Shown: piece after piece, positions 25,035-34,152 of the stretch
Position numbering within the stretch: the first letter of the stretch is position 1
Layout of the letters: each line of letters starts with the position of its first letter
DNA from: UBA1413 sp964552955
GTDB lineage: Bacteria; Bacteroidota; Bacteroidia; Bacteroidales; Prolixibacteraceae
Direction of reading: 5' to 3'
Assembly (NCBI GenBank): GCA_964552955.1
Contig: CAZKIU010000020.1
Coordinates: 3,683 to 67,682, forward strand
Length of the DNA: 64,000 bases
Position numbers and translations under genes: made by a program
Notes under the pieces: model-generated
Databases searched by the model: none
Seen by the model: the letters and a program-made list of their open reading frames with translations, nothing else
Told to the model about the DNA's origin: nothing

Positions 25035-27122
25035 ATGTTTACATCAGATCCTACATTTGAGCAAATTGTCGATGATCTCTATTGCCCGGAAGTCATTTCG
25101 CTGGAAGAGACTACAGAGGGGGCAGGTGCTGAAGCGGGTTTTGCTGAGCCTGTGCACCATGCGGCGGAAAGGCCGGTTCCGGAAATCGTGCCGGTACCTG
25201 TGCATCCCTTGCCTGTGGGGCCACATGTTCCGGGACCCATAGCTCTGAAAAAGCGGCCGGTCAGTGGTCGTTATGAGGGGGTATTGGGAGGTTTCCGGAT
25301 TGAACTGAGGGTGGATGTGGACCGTACCCGCCCAATGAACCGTGTCAGCGGGGATTTCTACCAGGTCAGTGGGGCTACGACCTCCTACTTTGGTTCTTTC
25401 ATTGTCCATTCCGTGGTGCTCACCGTGACAGCCACCACCGTGACGGTCAGGGGAACCGGTACATTTACCTTTGCGGCTTCGGCGCCGGTGGTTCAGGTAA
25501 CGATACCGCGGCGAACCGTGTTTCAGCCGCAGGCTGCTGCCTCGCTGCAGTTTTTAACAGCAGGAGGTTCTCCCGGTGCACTCTACACCTGTGCTTTCGT
25601 CTCTATTTATTTCCGCACGCTTAACCTGGAAACCGATAGTGTTTCCGATGTGACGACCCCTGTCTTCGGAAGTTACAACACGGGTGCACTGCCGTCGGGG
25701 GGTTCTTCCCGTAGCCTGAGTGTAGTGAGCGCCTATGCGGAGGCTGGTGTTCAGATGGTCCCCACTGCTGGCAGCAATGTGATAAACATTGCCTCGGCGG
25801 GAGCCAACGCCACCTGGAGCAACGCCGAGTTGCACGCCGCCATGGTCAGCCATTTTACCCTTTACCAGAATCTTCCCCAATGGGCGGTATGGCAACTGGT
25901 GGCGCGCCTCCACGATTTGGGGAGCGGCCTGTATGGCATCATGTTCGACCAGGAAGGAAAGCATCGCCAGGGGTGTGCCGTTTTCCATGAAGGCATCGGC
26001 GGAATCACCAACGAGAAGCTGCGCCTGCAACTCTACACCTATGTCCATGAGTTGGGCCATTGCTTCAACCTCCTCCACTCCTGGCAGAAATCGTATGCCA
26101 ATCCTCCCCTGCCCAATCGTCCCAACGCCCTCTCCTGGATGAATTATCCATGGAATTACCCGTTGGGAGGAGCTGCAGCCTTCTGGAGCAATTTTGCTTT
26201 CCAGTTTGATAACGAGGAGATTATTCATTTGCGCCACGCCTTCCGGAATAATATCATCATGGGAGGCAGCAATTTCACCTCAGGATCAGCCCTGGGTAAG
26301 GATGTCCTGCCCGATCTGGTGCGTGATGATTCCGGACTGAGGCTTAAAATATCGACCCACCAGGAGAGCTTTGCCCTGGGAGAGCCGGTAGTGCTTCAAA
26401 TTGAGCTGGGCACGACGGCTTCCGTTCCGCGGAAGGTCCATTCGTGGCTCCATCCCAATTTCGGTATGGTGAAGGTGGTGATTCAGAAACCCAACGGCGA
26501 GGTGGTCGCCTATGAGCCTCTGATCGATCATCTGGTGGGGGGCCGTGAAGCCTTCATCAGCGGCAATGAGACCTTGAAGGACAGCGCTTACATCGGTTAT
26601 GGCAAGGGTGGATTCTACTTCGGTCAGCCCGGACATTACCTGATCCGTGCGGTTTATGCTGCCGGCGATGGATCGGAAATCCTTTCCGACCTCATCAGGG
26701 TGAGGGTCCGTTACCCGGTGACGGCAGCCGATGCCTCCCTGGCTGATCTCTTCATGGGGTGCGATCAGGGGACTTTACTTTACCTGCTCGGATCGGACAG
26801 TGAATTCCTCAGGAATGGCAATGCTGCCTTTGATGAGGTCCTGGACCGGCATGGTAAAAGCCCGATGGCTAATTATGCCCGCCTGATAAAGGGTATCAAT
26901 GCCTCCCGTGATTTCAAGACCATCCATGGTGAGACGACCATCGTGGTGCGTGATGCTGAACTGGGTGAAAGCACACAACTGCTTTCCACGGCGGCCACCT
27001 CCAAAGTTCTGGACAGTGTCACCACCCAGATGACCCTGTCAAGCCTCGCAGAAGTGCAGGTTAAATCAGGCGATGAGACGGCTGCCCGCAAGACCCTCAA
27101 TTTGCTGTCAGCCATGGCATAA
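25035..27122 (+). CDS. Metzincin-like zinc metallopeptidase without a signal peptide, family not recognised
   Basis: The 695-residue product begins MFTSDPTFEQ, with no signal peptide or lipobox, so it is cytosolic or leaves by another route. Residues about 25-75 are a Pro/His/Glu-rich linker. About 80-165 form a beta-rich domain beginning SGRYEGVLGGFRIELRVDVD. The peptidase core has HELGHCFNLLH with zinc-site His338, Glu339, His342 and His348. Metzincins have HExxHxxGxxH; here the Gly is Asn. A Met-turn-like SWMNYP (Met369) follows 21 residues later, as metzincins require. A C-terminal part (about 440-545) looks like an Ig-like beta-sandwich. The gene is divergent from valS and followed by a 97-residue protein. 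A typical peptidase role is inferred from the motif; the substrate is unknown. Confidence 0.8.
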   Translation: MFTSDPTFEQIVDDLYCPEVISLEETTEGAGAEAGFAEPVHHAAERPVPEIVPVPVHPLPVGPHVPGPIALKKRPVSGRYEGVLGGFRIELRVDVDRTRPMNRVSGDFYQVSGATTSYFGSFIVHSVVLTVTATTVTVRGTGTFTFAASAPVVQVTIPRRTVFQPQAAASLQFLTAGGSPGALYTCAFVSIYFRTLNLETDSVSDVTTPVFGSYNTGALPSGGSSRSLSVVSAYAEAGVQMVPTAGSNVINIASAGANATWSNAELHAAMVSHFTLYQNLPQWAVWQLVARLHDLGSGLYGIMFDQEGKHRQGCAVFHEGIGGITNEKLRLQLYTYVHELGHCFNLLHSWQKSYANPPLPNRPNALSWMNYPWNYPLGGAAAFWSNFAFQFDNEEIIHLRHAFRNNIIMGGSNFTSGSALGKDVLPDLVRDDSGLRLKISTHQESFALGEPVVLQIELGTTASVPRKVHSWLHPNFGMVKVVIQKPNGEVVAYEPLIDHLVGGREAFISGNETLKDSAYIGYGKGGFYFGQPGHYLIRAVYAAGDGSEILSDLIRVRVRYPVTAADASLADLFMGCDQGTLLYLLGSDSEFLRNGNAAFDEVLDRHGKSPMANYARLIKGINASRDFKTIHGETTIVVRDAELGESTQLLSTAATSKVLDSVTTQMTLSSLAEVQVKSGDETAARKTLNLLSAMA

Positions 27123-27165
27123 CCGTTGCATTGAAGAAGAAGAGGTGCTATCAGTGCTGCGAATG

Positions 27166-27207
27166 AAACCTTTCCGGTGAGATTTCGTTTTCTCTCCGGA
27201 AGGGTTT
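27166..27207 (+). terminator. Probable terminator after the metallopeptidase gene
   Basis: The stem AAACCTTTCCGG...GAGA / TCTC...CCGGAAGGGTTT has an 8-base loop, one G-T pair and one mismatch, and lies 44 bp after the stop. Only GTT follows instead of a long T-run, so termination may be partial and allow expression of the next gene. Confidence 0.5.
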
Positions 27208-27294
27208 GTTATGTCCGGAATGAAGTGAAATAAACCGCTCTATAACGTGATGTGAAGAAGTAGATATTCAGGTATTTGAAAGAGGTGAGTAAAT

Positions 27295-27588
27295 ATGAAG
27301 CTGATATTGAAGTTGCGTGATGGTTTTGACAACGATACCGTTCAGATCAAAGCCAATGGCCGTGAGGTGTACCACAAGTCGGGCATCAGCACCGACTTGA
27401 CGATTTCCTTTGCCGATTCGGTGGAGATCGATGTGAGAAAGAGCATCGTAGACCTGGAGGTCACGGTCGAGGGAGGGGAGAAGCAGAAGAAAGAGATCGA
27501 CGTGAAGAAGACCCAGTTTGTTGAGGTCTGGTGTATCGATGGAAAGATGGAGTTAAGGGCATCGCACGATGAGGTCCCGATGATGTGA
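27295..27588 (+). CDS. Small protein of unknown function next to the metallopeptidase
   Basis: This 97-residue acidic product has no signal peptide, membrane segment or known motif. Alternating hydrophobic residues (LILKLRDG, TVQIKANGREV, LTISFADSVEIDV, LEVTVEGG, FVEVWCIDG) indicate an all-beta, Ig-like or transthyretin-like fold of about seven strands. A GAAAGAGGTG purine stretch precedes the ATG and may act as ribosome binding site, again unusual for this phylum. It lies 172 bp after the metallopeptidase on the same strand. An inhibitor, chaperone or substrate role is possible but unsupported. It is not likely to be spurious, given its codon structure and spacing. Confidence 0.68.
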   Translation: MKLILKLRDGFDNDTVQIKANGREVYHKSGISTDLTISFADSVEIDVRKSIVDLEVTVEGGEKQKKEIDVKKTQFVEVWCIDGKMELRASHDEVPMM

Positions 27589-27658
27589 CCGGATTTGTGC
27601 TGGCATCAAGTTCAAGAAACTTTTTCTCGGATGATGGTGACATTTGGGGGGAATTTTG

Positions 27659-27666
27659 TAATTTTG
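27659..27666 (+). promoter_or_regulatory. Possible -7 box for the tRNA gene
   Basis: TAATTTTG matches TAnnTTTG exactly and lies 10 bp before the tRNA. The nearest TTTG (27643-27646) is only 12 bp upstream, so the full promoter is not supported. Confidence 0.4.
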
Positions 27667-27676
27667 CGCTCCGTTG

Positions 27677-27750
27677 GGGCCCATAGCTCAGTTGGTTAGA
27701 GCATCTGACTCATAATCAGGGGGTCGCAGGATCATGCCCTGCTGGGCCCA
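27677..27750 (+). tRNA. tRNA with anticodon CAT (tRNA-Met elongator or tRNA-Ile2)
   Basis: The acceptor stem GGGCCCA pairs exactly with TGGGCCC, with discriminator A. The D arm is GCTCAGTTGGTTAGAGC. The anticodon arm TCTGA / TCAGG holds loop CTCATAA, giving anticodon CAT. The T stem GCAGG/CCTGC encloses the loop ATCATGC, which departs from the usual TTCRANY. CCA is not encoded (A-CA-G follows). Sequence alone does not decide between elongator Met and lysidine-modified Ile2. Confidence 0.9.
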
Positions 27751-27759
27751 CAGAATATC

Positions 27760-27796
27760 AGGGAGTTAAGTTCAGTCTTGACTCCCTTAATTATTT
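27760..27796 (+). terminator. Hairpin terminator after the tRNA
   Basis: Stem AGGGAGT.TAAG / CTTG.ACTCCCT (27760-27787) is followed by TAATTATTT. It lies 10 bp after the tRNA. The following 140 bp up to the SGNH gene's stop contain nothing recognised. Confidence 0.65.
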
Positions 27797-27938
27797 AGGT
27801 GAAATGACCATGCACGATTATGCACCCAACCGGTATGATTAACCACATGGTCATTACATCTGTTTCACGGAATAAACCACAGCAACGGAATAATTTAAAG
27901 TGAGATATTCAGGTGTCTGTGTGTTTTGACTGTAAAAT

Positions 27939-28784
27939 TTATTTATTGGAAAAACCAGAAGGTAATGCAAGCAACTGATATTGCAATGTTTTCGCAATTC
28001 GGTAATGTCCTGAGGCATTCGGGTGTAACCTATCCGTCTCTTTTTTGGCAAAATACTGTAACTGATTGTCGGAAAGCGGAAATAATCCGCTCAGTGAATA
28101 AAGATCTATTACTGGCACCGACCAAACTGAACCAGCTTTTCTGATTGTTTCTATATAATCATCGATAAACAGCCCTGCTCTGTTTGCAAAATTTTCGTCT
28201 GGCTGCACATTATCCTTGCCAAACTTAGCATATCCACGGTGTATTGGCGTTAGTAAAATAATCTGTTGTTGTGGATAAGTTTCTTTCAGAAAGGACAATA
28301 CTTTGTTAATCCGTCCGCAAAAAGTGCTGTCGTTCATCAACGGAGTGCGGTAATTCAGCTCGACTTCTTTGCCATCAGAGTTTGTTGTTCGCTTCGAAAA
28401 TGAGAAAAATTCACCGATAGGTAAAGCATCATTATAATCATTTGTGCCAGCAAAAATAAGAATGGCATCTATCGCATCTCCTTTTTCAGTATTTAGTTTT
28501 TTAGCCTGATTATAAATGCCATTCCATTGATGACCATTTTGCCCATACACCACAGGCACAATACCAAGTAACTCACTCAGGTATTCCCAATAAATACAGC
28601 TTGTACCTACCCTGCGCGGGTCAGTCATAGAGTCACCCAGAAATGCGATGCGTTTGCCTTTCCATTGCGACTGAAGTGTTTTTTCCTGTTTTTCAATTTT
28701 AATCTTCGGTAGTAACTCCTGTGCTATTAAATTAGTACTAAAGATTCCAACTAACACAATAGCCATCAAATGCTTTTTTTTCAT
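27939..28784 (-). CDS. SGNH/GDSL-family hydrolase, exported
   Basis: This 281-residue protein has a signal peptide (MKKKHLMAIVLVGIFSTNLIAQ). The SGNH blocks are in order: FLGDSMTD (nucleophile Ser, about residue 52), the Gly and Asn of GQNGHQWNG, AGTNDYN, and the C-terminal DRLHPNASGH with catalytic Asp and His. This makes it an esterase or acetyl-esterase, probably removing acyl groups from glycans in the periplasm. It is the last gene before the compositional boundary and follows the HTCS gene on the same strand. It looks AT-rich compared with genes left of the tRNA. Confidence 0.9.
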   Translation of the reverse strand: MKKKHLMAIVLVGIFSTNLIAQELLPKIKIEKQEKTLQSQWKGKRIAFLGDSMTDPRRVGTSCIYWEYLSELLGIVPVVYGQNGHQWNGIYNQAKKLNTEKGDAIDAILIFAGTNDYNDALPIGEFFSFSKRTTNSDGKEVELNYRTPLMNDSTFCGRINKVLSFLKETYPQQQIILLTPIHRGYAKFGKDNVQPDENFANRAGLFIDDYIETIRKAGSVWSVPVIDLYSLSGLFPLSDNQLQYFAKKETDRLHPNASGHYRIAKTLQYQLLALPSGFSNK

Positions 28785-28861
28785 ACTGTTTCCGTAGTTT
28801 ATTTATTCCAAATTAATGGTAGTGTTACATTTTGTGTGTCTCGCGACCTTGGTTTCCCATT

Positions 28862-31800
28862 TCATAACAAATCACTCGGAGGGAACCCGAATTGTTTTTT
28901 GAAGCACCGGCTGAAGTAATAGGGGTCATTAAAGCCCACCATATCAGAAACTTCAGAGACATTGTTCCGTTTGAGCCTTAGCAACTGAACTGCCTTCTTC
29001 AACCTGATGGTCCTGATAAACTCATTGGGTGACAAATCAGTCAATTCTTTCACCTTTCTGTAAAGCGTCGATGAACTGACCCCCAACTCCGAACAAAGCA
29101 TCGGTCCGGCGAGTTGCGTATCGCTGATATTCATTTCAATCACAGCCGTCAGTTTTTTCAGAAATTCTTCATCCACAGGTGAATGGGTCAGTACATTTAC
29201 CGTACTTTCCACATCGCCCGAAAACGTTTTCTTCAGGTCAGCTCTTGCCTTTACAATATTCTGGATGCGTGTTTTTAACAGAGAAGGATCAAAAGGCTTG
29301 GTTAAGTACCCATCAGCACCTTGTTTATATCCCTTGATCTGGTTTTCATTATCTGATAAGGCGGTTAACAGAATGACGGGGATATGACTGATTCTTTCAT
29401 CATTTTTCAGGGTTTTGCAAAATTCAAAACCGTCCATCACCGGCATCATGACATCTGCCACGCAAATGATGGGTTTTATGTTCCGGCAAATCTGTAATCC
29501 TTCCTCGCCGTTTTCGGCGGTATATACTTTGTAACTATCAGAAATACAGTCCGCAATGTAATTTCTTAACTCCTGGTTGTCTTCAATGATCAATACTTTC
29601 TCTTTCAGATCTGTGGAGGTGTTGTTTTTCTTAACCTCCGAAATAAAAGGGAACAGGGATTCGGCTGTGCTTTCTTCATAATCAAAGACTTCACTCTCAT
29701 CATAAAATTCCTTATCAATAGGTATTTCAAGGGTAAAAACGCTCCCTTTACCCGGGGTGCTGCGCAGTTTTATTTCTGATTTATGAACTTCAACCAATGA
29801 CCTGACCAGCGATAAACCTATTCCCGTTCCGGTATGTTCTTCCCTGGTATTCTCAGCCCGGTAGAACCGCGTGAATATTTTAGGTTGACTCTCCTCCGGA
29901 ATCCCTATCCCATCATCACTTACCTCTACAATCAGTTTTCTTAACCCGGCTTCATTTTCATTGATTCCAAGAAACAGGTCCACATTCCCATATTTAGGAG
30001 TAAACTTCAGGGCATTCGACAGCAGATTACTTAATATCTTGTCATATTTATCACTGTCAATCCACCCCTTAATCTCATCGGAATCACAAAGCAGATGGTA
30101 GTTGATGGCTTTTTCTTTGACCAGACCATCAAAAGAATGAAAAATGTTCTGTGTAAATATCAGGATATCGGTTTTCGAAATCTTGAGCCTTAACTCCCCG
30201 TTTTGGGCTTTTCTAAAGTCAAGGAGTTGATTCACTAAGTTATACAACCGGTTGGAATTATGTAGTATTAATCCTATGCGACTTCGCTGATATTCTGTGT
30301 TCAATCCTTCTTCGGCCAGTTGTTTGGCCGGACCGATGATCAATGAAATTGGGGTTCTGAGCTCATGTGAGATATTGGAAAAGAAACGCAGTTTTTCCTG
30401 ATTGAGGTTCTCTTCCCTTTCACGATGTACTTTTTCCATCAGCAACTCCTGCTTTAATACCCAACTTTTCTTCAATTGGCGGTAAATAAGATACACTATG
30501 ATTACCAAGAAGCTAATCATCAGGAAAAAGGCTTCATAGGTCAACCAGAAAGGAGGTTTAATGATGATTTCATAGGTTGAAACATCGCTCCAATAGCCAC
30601 TGCTGTTGGCAGATCTGATTTTAAAAGTGTAATTTTTAGGGTAAAGATTGGTGTACTGGATATTCGTTGAATTGTGATCCGTTGTAATCCACTCTTCATC
30701 AAACCCTTCCAGCATATACTCGTATTTATTCAGAAGGGTATTGGCATAGGAAGGTGAAGAGAAAGAGAATGAAAAGTTTCGGTTTCTATATTCCAGTACT
30801 AACCGGCGGGAGTAGTTGATATCTTCATCGAGTACCACCTTACCTTTAATGATCTCTCCCGGGAATACCGCCTTGTTCTGAATCTTAACTTCACTTATGA
30901 ATGGAGGATCTGACCGTAAATTATCCTTGAGATCATTCACGGCAAACCAGATGATTTCATCTTTGCCGGTAAGGTAAACCACTGAATCCTTAAATAGTGT
31001 AAATCCCTTATTACTAAAGATGTCGAGCCGGTTGCCGCTGCCGACGTCATAGGTATTCAGGCTATTATCGGTGGGATCAAAGCGGCCTACCTGGCCGTTG
31101 TTAAAGTTAAACCACAGGGTTCCATTTTTATCTTTGATGATATCGGTGATCCAGTTCTTCTTTAATTCCGGAGGATGTTTAACCTGTACGAAATCATCGA
31201 TATCTGACCGGTAATAGTTTAGCCCCATCCGGGTGGAAACCCAAATCTTTCCGGAGTCATCGATACAGATCGCCTTAGCGCTGTTATTGGTTAATCCCTC
31301 TATTTCACCATCCTTTGAAGTATACACTTTGGACTGATGGTTCACAGGGTTGTATTTTATAACTCCGTTTTCCGTTGCTATCCAGATGATTCCGTTGCGG
31401 GTGGTTTCTATCTGATTAATCTCTAAACCGGGGAACCTTATTTTTAGCGTAGAATCTATTCCGGAGGTCAGAGGATTTAAGATGACGGCCCCACTACCAT
31501 GGGAACCGATAATTATACTCCCATTGGCCAGCCTTTTAAATGCAAAGACAGGCACTGGTTCAAACCCCGGATTCAATAATTCTGATGTCTTAGTGACATA
31601 ATGGTAAACCAGTACTTTGCCTGACCATAAACCACAATAGAAGGTTTTTCCATCATCGGTGAAAATCCCTGAAATATCGTTATGCCCTCCTTCAATGACC
31701 TTGAATTGGTTATTATCCATTAAAAACAAACCACTGTTGTGGGTGGCCACCATCAATTTCCCATCAAATGTGGGGGCATAATCTGATAGCCGCGGAATCC

Positions 31801-32896
31801 TGCCATCCACCACCAGGGAGAATGAATTGATGGTTTTAAACTGGTTCCTGAAGGGATCATATTTATCCAATCCATTATCGGTGCCAATCCAGAGTAATCC
31901 TGAATTATCAAAAAAGAGCGCTGATACGGAGTTGTCTACTAATGAGGTTTTTTCCGATTGTTTTGAGTAGTACCATTGGAAATTTCCTTTGGCAATCTCT
32001 TCCAGCCGGTTGCAAACGACCATTCCTCCAATGGTTCCTAACCAGTATTTTCCATCGGGAGCCTGGGTGATGCAAACAAAATAGGGGCCTATGGTTTCTT
32101 TGAATATGGGATCATGGATGGGTTGTAATTCAAACAGGTCATCTTGCTTGTTCCACTTATACAAACCTTCGCGGCTTCCGATGAACAGATCCGATTTGTC
32201 ATCCTGAAAGATGAAATAAACATACGGATTGGTGACCTTGGATCCGGGAACCGACAGGGTGTAGGCATGAATATCCACAATTTCACCGTTTTCATCCAGT
32301 GTTATTTTTGAAATTCCGCCCGTATCATAGCTGCCTGTCCAGATATGACCATTGATATCTTCAAATATGGTCTTGATGTAGCTGGAACCCTCAAGGGCTA
32401 CCTTAACAAACTTCTGGCTGTCTTCATGATAAATACATAAGCCACTCTCTTTGGTTCCAACCCATACTCTTTTAAATTTGTCGATATAGATTGATCTGAT
32501 TTCAGAATCAGGGATCGATTGGGGATTATCTTTTTCATGAAGGAATGTAGTGAACTGGTGGGTTCTTAAATTGAATTTTGTCAGTCCCCCTCTGGTTCCA
32601 ATCCACATCACATCAGACTGCTCATCCATGACCAATGCCGTAATATCATCGTTGCGAATGGTATTGGTGGTATTGTTATCACTTAGGTAAGGCGTAAACC
32701 TTTGTCCGTCAAAACTGTTCAGACCATTAAAGGTGCCGAACCAGAGCAGTCCGTTTTTATCCTGTACTATATGGCGGACCGAATTGTGTGATAGGCCATT
32801 ATCCCTGCTGTAATGTTCCAGTTTAATATCCTCGGCCCACAGGTCAGTAGATATCAATAGTGAAAATATCGGGAATATCTTAAAGATCAGCTTCAT
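28862..32896 (-). CDS. Hybrid two-component system (HTCS) sensor-regulator of the carbohydrate locus
   Basis: This 1344-residue protein joins sensor and regulator in one chain, in the inner membrane. A signal peptide (to about residue 21) is followed by two seven-bladed propellers of Reg_prop repeats (GLLWFGTFNGLNSFD-type motifs, about 30-680) and a Y_Y_Y domain (about 700-765) that binds ligand in the periplasm. One membrane helix (about 783-804) follows. The histidine kinase has an H-box FFSNISHELRTPI (His about 844) and an ATPase with DDGIGIPEE and GTGIGLSLV. A receiver domain has phospho-acceptor Asp about 1148 in CVADVMMPVMDG. The C-terminus is an AraC-type HTH (about 1240-1344). HTCSs switch on nearby SusCD/glycosidase genes when oligosaccharide binds; the inducer is unknown. 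Confidence 0.95.
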   Translation of the reverse strand: MKLIFKIFPIFSLLISTDLWAEDIKLEHYSRDNGLSHNSVRHIVQDKNGLLWFGTFNGLNSFDGQRFTPYLSDNNTTNTIRNDDITALVMDEQSDVMWIGTRGGLTKFNLRTHQFTTFLHEKDNPQSIPDSEIRSIYIDKFKRVWVGTKESGLCIYHEDSQKFVKVALEGSSYIKTIFEDINGHIWTGSYDTGGISKITLDENGEIVDIHAYTLSVPGSKVTNPYVYFIFQDDKSDLFIGSREGLYKWNKQDDLFELQPIHDPIFKETIGPYFVCITQAPDGKYWLGTIGGMVVCNRLEEIAKGNFQWYYSKQSEKTSLVDNSVSALFFDNSGLLWIGTDNGLDKYDPFRNQFKTINSFSLVVDGRIPRLSDYAPTFDGKLMVATHNSGLFLMDNNQFKVIEGGHNDISGIFTDDGKTFYCGLWSGKVLVYHYVTKTSELLNPGFEPVPVFAFKRLANGSIIIGSHGSGAVILNPLTSGIDSTLKIRFPGLEINQIETTRNGIIWIATENGVIKYNPVNHQSKVYTSKDGEIEGLTNNSAKAICIDDSGKIWVSTRMGLNYYRSDIDDFVQVKHPPELKKNWITDIIKDKNGTLWFNFNNGQVGRFDPTDNSLNTYDVGSGNRLDIFSNKGFTLFKDSVVYLTGKDEIIWFAVNDLKDNLRSDPPFISEVKIQNKAVFPGEIIKGKVVLDEDINYSRRLVLEYRNRNFSFSFSSPSYANTLLNKYEYMLEGFDEEWITTDHNSTNIQYTNLYPKNYTFKIRSANSSGYWSDVSTYEIIIKPPFWLTYEAFFLMISFLVIIVYLIYRQLKKSWVLKQELLMEKVHREREENLNQEKLRFFSNISHELRTPISLIIGPAKQLAEEGLNTEYQRSRIGLILHNSNRLYNLVNQLLDFRKAQNGELRLKISKTDILIFTQNIFHSFDGLVKEKAINYHLLCDSDEIKGWIDSDKYDKILSNLLSNALKFTPKYGNVDLFLGINENEAGLRKLIVEVSDDGIGIPEESQPKIFTRFYRAENTREEHTGTGIGLSLVRSLVEVHKSEIKLRSTPGKGSVFTLEIPIDKEFYDESEVFDYEESTAESLFPFISEVKKNNTSTDLKEKVLIIEDNQELRNYIADCISDSYKVYTAENGEEGLQICRNIKPIICVADVMMPVMDGFEFCKTLKNDERISHIPVILLTALSDNENQIKGYKQGADGYLTKPFDPSLLKTRIQNIVKARADLKKTFSGDVESTVNVLTHSPVDEEFLKKLTAVIEMNISDTQLAGPMLCSELGVSSSTLYRKVKELTDLSPNEFIRTIRLKKAVQLLRLKRNNVSEVSDMVGFNDPYYFSRCFKKQFGFPPSDLL

Positions 32897-32983
32897 GGGA
32901 ACATCTAATTATTCTATCACCCTGAAACATCAGGATTTTTCATCGATAGCCATGATTCTGGCTGAGAAACCACCAATCCTACT

Positions 32984-34132
32984 TTAGATTTTTACATATA
33001 TGCGCCTTTTATGCAATATGTACCCTACCCACCAGCAGAAGAGCATAAACGCAATGGCGGTGAGCAGAGCGCCCAGAGCTCCCGGAGCGATATTTTGAAA
33101 TACCCGTTCACTCACCCATTCAAAGGCATTTATTCCCCTCCCGACCGGAACAAGACAAAGTAAGACAAAAAATAATTCTGAAAACAGGTAAATAAAAAGA
33201 GGATTCTTCCCCAGGATTTCAAAAAAGGAAATGCCGGTTTTAAATTTCCTGATTTCAATCAGGTAGATCAGAATGGCCATAATGGACAAATCCAGTCCGA
33301 CCGTATAAAGCACAAAAGAGCTGGTCCATAGTTTTTTGCAAATAGGAAAGATTAAGTTCCACCCCAGGCCCAGGGTGGTCAGCATAAATCCGGCCATGAG
33401 GAGTTTCGCGATACCTTCAAAGGATTTTCCATTCTTTTGAATATAACTACCTGCAATATATCCCATGATCACGTTGACAATGGCGGGTAAAGTACTTAGC
33501 AGGCCTTCCGGATCAAAGGGAACGCTGTCTCTTTTGTAAATATGCCCTTCTCCTAAAATGAACAAATCCAGTTTAGTCCCCGCATTGGTCGCCATTTCCA
33601 GTTCAAGGCCAGGTTCTCCGAACAGATAGAGGATGGCCCAATAACACAAAAGCAGGATCCCTGAAAGCAGAAGGGCAGTTCTTTCCGATAAATAGTAAAA
33701 AATGATGGAAGCGAAGAAATAGCACAGGGCAATCCGTTGGAGCACCCCCATGATTCTGGTTTCGGAGACCGGTTTGAGTAACAGTTCCCCGGATAGACCT
33801 CTTTCAAAGAAAGGGAACCAATACATGAGATACCCCAACAAGAAAATGATGATAGTCCTCCTGATGATTTTAAACCATACCACCTTGTCCGGAGCCTGCT
33901 TCATTTTTATCATCGAAAAACTCAGGGAGTTACCGACAGCAAACAGAAAGGAGGGAAATACCAGATCAGCGAGCGTAAATCCGAACCATTGGGCATGGAT
34001 TAAATAACCATATAGTTCTGCACCTGTCCCGGGTGTATTTACTACAATCATTAAAGCGATGGTTAGCCCCCTGAATACATCCAGTGATAGAAAACGTTCC
34101 TTATTTTGTTTCATAACTTCCAGCCTGCTCAT
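32984..34132 (-). CDS. NagX/HGSNAT-like (DUF5009) transmembrane acyltransferase
   Basis: This 382-residue inner-membrane protein has about ten hydrophobic segments. The N-terminal ERFLSLDVFRGLTIALMI motif and VFPSFLFAVGNSLSFS, with its conserved Asp and His-like positions, belong to the heparan-alpha-glucosaminide N-acetyltransferase-like family. In Bacteroidota PULs these proteins are thought to acetylate or transport amino or neutral sugars, but no substrate is established. The gene lies between GH43 (20 bp upstream) and HTCS. Starts at 34132 or 34114 are both possible. Confidence 0.88.
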   Translation of the reverse strand: MSRLEVMKQNKERFLSLDVFRGLTIALMIVVNTPGTGAELYGYLIHAQWFGFTLADLVFPSFLFAVGNSLSFSMIKMKQAPDKVVWFKIIRRTIIIFLLGYLMYWFPFFERGLSGELLLKPVSETRIMGVLQRIALCYFFASIIFYYLSERTALLLSGILLLCYWAILYLFGEPGLELEMATNAGTKLDLFILGEGHIYKRDSVPFDPEGLLSTLPAIVNVIMGYIAGSYIQKNGKSFEGIAKLLMAGFMLTTLGLGWNLIFPICKKLWTSSFVLYTVGLDLSIMAILIYLIEIRKFKTGISFFEILGKNPLFIYLFSELFFVLLCLVPVGRGINAFEWVSERVFQNIAPGALGALLTAIAFMLFCWWVGYILHKRRIYVKI

Positions 34133-34152
34133 GGTTGTTGATGCCCCTGATC

